Source of the DNA: Alphaproteobacteria bacterium
GTDB taxonomy: Bacteria; Pseudomonadota; Alphaproteobacteria; Kiloniellales; J153
Length of the DNA stretch: 9,641 nucleotides
Reading direction: 5' to 3'
NCBI GenBank assembly: GCA_003693905.1
Contig: RFLL01000240.1
Coordinates: 1-9,641 of the forward strand
Shown here: piece by piece, positions 6,519-9,641 of the stretch
Position numbering within the stretch: position 1 is the first letter of the stretch
How the letters are laid out: each line of letters opens with the position of its first letter
Translations under genes and position numbers: made by a program
The notes under the pieces: model-generated
What the model saw: only the letters and a program-made list of their open reading frames with translations
Databases searched by the model: none
Told to the model about the DNA's origin: nothing

Positions 6519-7298
6519 ATGATGAACATCCGCAGATCGACGATGGCCGCACTGGCCGGCCTGGGAGCATTGACGCTGCTCGGCACCTCGGCGCTTGCCG
6601 CAGGCGATTCCGCACTCGACGGCAATCCGTCGCAGCTTCAGCTTGCTCATATGGGACAGTCGCCGGGCATGGGGCAGCCGCCGGGCGGTCAGTCGATGCC
6701 GGACGGCCAATGGATGCGGCAACCGTGCCTGATGGGCCCGATGGGCCGGTCGCTGCCGCAAGGTCCGGGCATGACGGGCCCCGGCATGATGGGGCCACAG
6801 GGAATGATGGGCATGATGGGACCCGGCATGATGGGACCGATGGGACAGGGATGGGGGGGCCGCTCCGCTCCCGGAATGGGAATGGCGCCCGACGGGGACG
6901 ATTCGGCTTTCGGCTCCCGCGTCGTACCGCCCCGGGATCTGTCCACCGACGCCGGTACCGTTTCCGAGATCGACGTCGCAACGGGAACGCCCGGCCGGAC
7001 CTTTACCGTCGGCGGCCTTCTCCACGGACTCGATATATCCGGGAACGGCAGCCACCTGTTCGTGTCAGCGCGCGAGCGCAACGAGCTCGTGGCCATCAAT
7101 TTACACACCTTGAACGTACGCAAGATTCCCCTTGTGCCGGCGCCCTATCACGCCGCGGTCGTGGGCGGGAGCGCAAAGGTCTATGTCTCAAGCGCCGACG
7201 AACCGAAGATCTGGGTTCTGGATCAGGACAGCCTAGCCATCCGCGGCGAGATACCCATCCGCGGCGTCGGTCACCAGATGGCCGTCGTACAGCCGTAA
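6519..7298 (+). CDS. Secreted methionine-rich protein with short YVTN/YncE-like beta-propeller tail
   Basis: The 259-residue product begins with a Sec signal peptide (MMNIRRS, hydrophobic core 9-27, cleavage near SALA-AGD). Residues 45-122 form a low-complexity Met/Gly/Pro segment with 18 Met, including GPGMMGPQGMMGMMGPGMMG; a single Cys70 lies in it. Such MxxM-like clusters in periplasmic proteins commonly bind copper(I), but no specific family is recognised. Residues about 144-259 look like YVTN/cytochrome-d1-type propeller strands: VSEIDVATGTPGRTF, GLLHGLDISGNGSHLFVSAR, KVYVSSADEPKIWVLD, then GHQMAVV. That is only about two and a half blades, too few for a closed propeller unless it oligomerises. 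The start is one of two adjacent ATGs (6519 or 6522) behind AGGGAA; the frame is open back to 6444 but without features. It is the first gene of the cluster, divergent from the regulator. Role unknown; copper or redox-partner binding is inferred. Confidence 0.8.
   Translation: MMNIRRSTMAALAGLGALTLLGTSALAAGDSALDGNPSQLQLAHMGQSPGMGQPPGGQSMPDGQWMRQPCLMGPMGRSLPQGPGMTGPGMMGPQGMMGMMGPGMMGPMGQGWGGRSAPGMGMAPDGDDSAFGSRVVPPRDLSTDAGTVSEIDVATGTPGRTFTVGGLLHGLDISGNGSHLFVSARERNELVAINLHTLNVRKIPLVPAPYHAAVVGGSAKVYVSSADEPKIWVLDQDSLAIRGEIPIRGVGHQMAVVQP
6783..6835 (+). repeat. Short in-frame repeats GGCATGATGGG within the Met-rich segment
   Basis: The 11-base unit GGCATGATGGG occurs exactly at 6783-6793, 6810-6820 and 6825-6835. 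The offsets, 27 and 15 bases, are multiples of three, so each copy encodes the same Gly-Met-Met-Gly motif. Exact nucleotide identity suggests expansion by slippage or unequal recombination, and the segment length may vary between strains. Confidence 0.7.
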
Positions 7299-7411
7299 GA
7301 AACGTGGGATCCATGCCCGGATCGCAAATGCATGAACAAGCTCGGGGCAGGAAGGCGGATGACCCGTACCACGTCCTGCCGATACGAGACAAAGCAAAGA
7401 GGATGTGAGAG

Positions 7412-7957
7412 ATGCACAAGCGCAACACCATCGCGACCGCGGCCCTGATCGCGGCACTGATGCCGATGTTCGTTCTTCTGCCCGCCGACCGGGCTGCGGC
7501 CAACATGCACGGTGCCGCCGGCGGCGCGCAGATGGAAGGCGGGCAGATGGGACCGGTCCTGATGATGCCATCCATGAATGCGGCCCGCGGGCGCAAGCTG
7601 TTCGCCAGCAAGGGCTGTGTCGTGTGCCATTCGATCAATGGCGTCGGAGGCAAGGATGCACCGGCGTTGGACGCATCGACGATGCGCGGCCCCATGAATC
7701 CGTTCGAATTCGCGGCCCGGATGTGGCGTGGTGCAGAAGCGATGATCTACATGCAGCAGGAAGAGCTCGGCGAACAGATCGATCTGACCGGCGATGACCT
7801 GTCCGACATCATCGCCTTCGTGCACGACCCCGAAGAGCAGAAGAAGTTTTCCGAGGCCGACATTCCGGAGCAGGTCAGAGAACTCATGAAGCATATCGAG
7901 GAAAGCGAGGAAGGCGAAGACGAAGCCGAGCACCGGAGCAACGCGCCGAAGGAGTGA
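7412..7957 (+). CDS. Secreted mono-haem c-type cytochrome with Met-rich N-terminus and acidic tail
   Basis: The 181-residue product has a Sec signal peptide (hydrophobic core about 7-24, cleavage near RAAA-NM), a Met-rich stretch (32-55), and one haem c site, GCVVCHSI, with CVVCH at 69-73. The segment ARGRKLFASKGCVVCHSINGVGG and the following DAPALD match class I cytochromes c. The axial Met cannot be assigned with certainty; Met91, 95, 104, 111 and 114 are candidates. LTGDDLSDIIAFVHDP (125-140) is the usual C-terminal helix. Beyond it runs a highly charged tail (about 141-181, EEQKKFSEAD, EESEEGEDEAEH) that could dock a positively charged partner or bind metal. The start at 7412 follows GTGAGAG; the 113-base gap after the Met-rich gene has no clear gene. 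Position before petA suggests it takes or gives electrons in the periplasm with the Rieske protein; the partner is inferred. Confidence 0.9.
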   Translation: MHKRNTIATAALIAALMPMFVLLPADRAAANMHGAAGGAQMEGGQMGPVLMMPSMNAARGRKLFASKGCVVCHSINGVGGKDAPALDASTMRGPMNPFEFAARMWRGAEAMIYMQQEELGEQIDLTGDDLSDIIAFVHDPEEQKKFSEADIPEQVRELMKHIEESEEGEDEAEHRSNAPKE

Positions 7958-7959
7958 CC

Positions 7960-8055
7960 TTGACGCCCCCCACGCCCGAGATCCGGCCGTCGGTCTTCGT
8001 TGCCGATGCCGCATCCCTCGCCGTGCCGAAGCGACAGGAAGCGAGGAAGCGATGA
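7960..8055 (+). CDS. Possible 31-residue peptide with TTG start linking cytochrome and petA
   Basis: Two bases after the cytochrome stop codon a TTG start follows AAGGAG (7949-7954) with a 5-base spacer. The frame has 31 codons with mostly G/C third positions and ends in TGA that overlaps the petA ATG as ATGA. No family is recognised and the product (starting MTPPTPEIRPSVFVAD) has no signal or membrane segment. It may be a translational-coupling leader or simply chance in GC-rich DNA. The strong ribosome site is the main support. Confidence 0.25.
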   Translation: MTPPTPEIRPSVFVADAASLAVPKRQEARKR

Positions 8056-8615
8056 TATCGGTTGAACGCGACAACAATTTGTCGTCCGATCGCGACGAAG
8101 CCGCAACGCGGCGGGATTTCCTCTATCTTGTCGCCGGTGCGATCGGAACAGTCGGCACCACCGTGGCCGTGTGGCCGCTGATCGACAGCATGAACCCGGC
8201 CGCCGACGTGCTGGCGGTGGCCTCGACCGAGGTTGACCTGGCGCCCATCGAGCTTGGACAGCGGGTCACCATCGTATGGCGCGGTCAGCCCGTTTTCATC
8301 GACCACCGCACACCCGAGCGCATCGCGCAGGCAAGGGCCGATGACGACAACCCCGATCTGATCGACCCGGCAAGTGATGCATCGCGGGTCAAGCGGGCGG
8401 AATGGCTGATCGTGATCGGCGTGTGCACGCATCTGGGATGCATTCCTCTCGGCCAGAAGCCGGGCGATCCGCGCGGCGACTGGGGCGGCTGGTTCTGCCC
8501 CTGCCACGGGTCGCACTACGACACGGCGGGGCGCATTCGCAAAGGACCGGCCACCAGGAACCTTTATCTGCCGCCGTATGAATTTCTCGACGTCGGCCTG
8601 GTGCGTATCGGATAG
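8052..8615 (+). CDS. petA: Rieske iron-sulfur protein, ubiquinol-cytochrome c reductase type
   Basis: This 187-residue protein is a bc1-type Rieske subunit, which in the complex moves an electron from ubiquinol to cytochrome c1. It has a twin-arginine signal/anchor (TRRDFLYLVAGAIGTVG, 19-35, and a span to about 44), the cluster-binding boxes CTHLGC (125-130) and CPCHGSHYD (149-157) giving Cys125, His127, Cys149 and His152 as [2Fe-2S] ligands and Cys130-Cys151 as the disulfide, and the typical end YLPPYEFLDVGLVRIG. The Pro loop reads GPATRNL where bc1 Rieske proteins usually have GPAP, a mild departure. GAGGA lies about 6 bases before the ATG at 8052. No cytochrome b or c1 follows; the next items are a tiny membrane ORF and an IS scar. 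It may be a second, stand-alone Rieske protein or the remainder of a pet operon cut by IS-mediated deletion. Other petA copies cannot be seen here. Confidence 0.93.
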   Translation: MISVERDNNLSSDRDEAATRRDFLYLVAGAIGTVGTTVAVWPLIDSMNPAADVLAVASTEVDLAPIELGQRVTIVWRGQPVFIDHRTPERIAQARADDDNPDLIDPASDASRVKRAEWLIVIGVCTHLGCIPLGQKPGDPRGDWGGWFCPCHGSHYDTAGRIRKGPATRNLYLPPYEFLDVGLVRIG

Positions 8616-8678
8616 GGCGCGGCGACGCTGTTTTCATGCAAACTCCTGCGGACATGGTCAGAGACTGAGGCACCGGCG

Positions 8679-8801
8679 ATGCCATTGACCCGATACCTCA
8701 TGCCGGCACTCGTCAGCGGCGTCATTCTGTTCGGAATCGCCGTCGTCGGCTGGCGGCTGTTCGATGCGGCGCGCCGGACAGCTCCCGCACAATGCCCATG
8801 A
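8679..8801 (+). CDS. Small single-span membrane peptide (40 residues), 3' end probably altered by IS insertion
   Basis: GAGG at 8667-8670 sits 8 bases before an ATG that opens a 40-codon frame. The product is a short basic start (MPLTRYLMP), a clean hydrophobic span (ALVSGVILFGIAVVGWRLF) and a basic tail ending RRTAPAQCP. Positive charges on both flanks leave the topology ambiguous. It lies 63 bases after petA on the same strand, like small accessory subunits of respiratory complexes, but I do not recognise the family. The last seven or so codons lie in sequence that reads as an IS3 orfA start on the other strand, so the native C-terminus was probably replaced and the original gene may have been longer. 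Confidence 0.5.
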   Translation: MPLTRYLMPALVSGVILFGIAVVGWRLFDAARRTAPAQCP

Positions 8802-8882
8802 TCTGCTCCTCCGCAACCGTGCTCCGCTTCATCGCCTGTCTCCTCAATAATCTGAGAACAGGGTAATCTCAAAACGAGACCA
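8779..8882 (-). mobile_element. IS3-family left-end remnant with start of orfA
   Basis: On the minus strand an ATG at 8832, behind a good AGGAG ribosome site, starts MKRSTVAEEQIMGIVREL, which matches the N-terminus of IS3-family OrfA transposases (typically MKRSRFTEEQIIGILKE). Resemblance stops after about 18 codons. Upstream to about 8882 lies an AT-richer leader, with TGAGA/TCTCA (8853-8857/8867-8871) and a possible TG-beginning element end at 8882. Only about 100 bases of an element normally over 1.2 kb remain, so it cannot transpose. The boundary at 8779 is where protein similarity fades and may be a few bases off. Confidence 0.65.
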
Positions 8883-8884
8883 TT

Positions 8885-9046
8885 TCAGGGGAGCTGGTCA
8901 GGACGCCTGGTGTTGCAGCGGACGAAGCAGGCGTCGAGATCGCCCTGTAGCACTTCGACGATCTCGCACCATTCGTGGCCACGAGAGACCTGACGGCCGG
9001 GCCTGCAATGGGGTTCACCTCTTCGCTCAGGATACGAAGCCCCCGT
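8885..9046 (-). mobile_element. Decayed IS481-like transposase C-terminal fragment
   Basis: The minus strand from 8989 encodes VSRGHEWCEIVEVLQGDLDA, then a short stretch ending NTRRPDQLP and a stop at 8887-8885. This resembles the conserved end of IS481-family DDE transposases (pattern: W.E.VEEMQ.DLDAY...YNT.RPHQG), including the terminal RP-x-Q motif. A second possible piece, RILSEEV (9036-9016), lies in another frame, suggesting frameshift decay. No start, DDE triad or inverted repeats are present. The fragment begins directly after the wecB stop codon and touches the IS3 remnant. The family call rests on about 30 residues. Confidence 0.5.
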
Positions 9047-9641
9047 TTACCCGCCGACGACGCGGCGGCGCAGACTGGCGACGACGCGATCGGCGGTGTG
9101 CCCGTCCCAGAGGTCGGGGCGGCTGCCGGTCGGCCATTGCCCGGCCAGGACCCGCGCCACCGCCGCGCCAAGCTCTGCCGGCGGCACCAGGCGGTTACTG
9201 CCCTGGGTCACGGTGATCGGCCGCTCGGTGGTGTCGCGCAGGGTCAGACAGGGAATGCCGAGATAGGTGGTTTCCTCCTGCAACCCGCCGGAATCGGTGA
9301 TGACGAGCCTGGCGCGACGTACCAGCCCCATGAACGGCAGATAGCTGAGCGGCCGCACGGCGTGCATCCCCGGCGCCGTGCTCAGGCGATCGAGCAGGCC
9401 GAATTCCTCGAGCCGGCCGCGGGTGCGCGGATGCACCGGAAAGACGATCGGAACCCTGGCCGCAATCTCGCACAGCGTCTCGACCAGCGGCGCCAGTGCC
9501 GCGCGGGTATCGACGTTGCTCGGCCGGTGCAGGGTCAGCACCCCGTAGCCGCCGGGTTCGAGCCCGTAGGCGCGCCACGGCTGCTCGCGTTCGATCGCCG
9601 GGCGCATCAGCTCGTAGGAATCGATCATGATGTTCCCGACC
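9047..9641 (-). CDS. wecB: UDP-N-acetylglucosamine 2-epimerase (non-hydrolysing), C-terminal half; start beyond window
   Basis: WecB-type epimerases interconvert UDP-GlcNAc and UDP-ManNAc in the cytoplasm to supply ManNAc-derived sugars for surface polysaccharides. The visible 197 codons start inside [11 protein letters not shown], a typical mid-protein motif, and hold [10 protein letters not shown] (the HRREN-type box), [50 protein letters not shown] and SNRLV, the nucleotide-sugar-binding and catalytic regions of the GT-B-like C-terminal domain. The C-terminus ([13 protein letters not shown]) ends at a normal length relative to E. coli WecB, so the adjacent IS fragment did not truncate it. 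An internal ATG at 9628 is not the start; the frame is open to the window edge. It is probably part of a polysaccharide locus to the right. Confidence 0.94.
   Translation of the reverse strand, partial: VGNIMIDSYELMRPAIEREQPWRAYGLEPGGYGVLTLHRPSNVDTRAALAPLVETLCEIAARVPIVFPVHPRTRGRLEEFGLLDRLSTAPGMHAVRPLSYLPFMGLVRRARLVITDSGGLQEETTYLGIPCLTLRDTTERPITVTQGSNRLVPPAELGAAVARVLAGQWPTGSRPDLWDGHTADRVVASLRRRVVGG

Noticed and set aside
7332..7409. Mini-ORF starting MHEQARGRKADDPYHV between the Met-rich and cytochrome genes
   Set aside because: No ribosome site precedes it, its frame is an unbroken continuation of an out-of-frame reading of the Met-rich gene, and the product has no features.

Overview
The window is GC-rich DNA from a proteobacterium, most likely an alphaproteobacterium of Rhodospirillales type. 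This is inferred from the high-GC third codon positions, a PutA without the N-terminal ribbon-helix-helix domain, a PAS_5-type protein (a family common in that group), an EnvZ/OmpR-like pair and a bc1-type Rieske protein. No rRNA, tRNA or CRISPR array was seen. Every gap between genes is under about 300 bases except the insertion-sequence scar near 8.8-9.0 kb.

Left part (1-4200), housekeeping genes: the N-terminal 480 codons of putA (proline catabolism, minus strand, running off the left edge); a divergent PaaI-type hotdog thioesterase; a convergent PAS_5 protein whose 3' end overlaps the thioesterase by 19 bases; thiE (thiamine phosphate synthase, minus) and pyrE (orotate phosphoribosyltransferase, plus), transcribed divergently from a 118-base gap in which the two predicted promoters share an 11-base palindrome.

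Middle part (4226-8801), the most interesting block: an EnvZ-like histidine kinase and an OmpR-family response regulator on the minus strand, divergent from a plus-strand cluster. The cluster encodes a secreted methionine-rich protein with a short YVTN-like beta-propeller tail, a secreted mono-haem c-type cytochrome with its own Met-rich segment and a strongly acidic tail, a Tat-type Rieske iron-sulfur protein (petA) without cytochrome b or c1, and a 40-residue single-span membrane peptide. The gap between regulator and cluster holds four GTAAC/GTTAC elements, two of them spaced exactly 10 bases like a CpxR/OmpR-type site. The inference is a periplasmic electron-transfer or metal/redox-stress module controlled by its own two-component system. 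The regulator carries an apparent one-base deletion in its receiver domain, so the system is either recently broken or the sequence holds an error.

Right part (8779-9641): an insertion-sequence scar, made of the first ~100 bases of an IS3-family element next to a decayed IS481-like transposase C-terminus, abuts the 3' end of the electron-transfer cluster. The scar suggests that downstream genes of the cluster were lost. Beyond it is the C-terminal half of wecB (UDP-GlcNAc 2-epimerase, minus), which starts outside the window and probably belongs to a surface polysaccharide locus.
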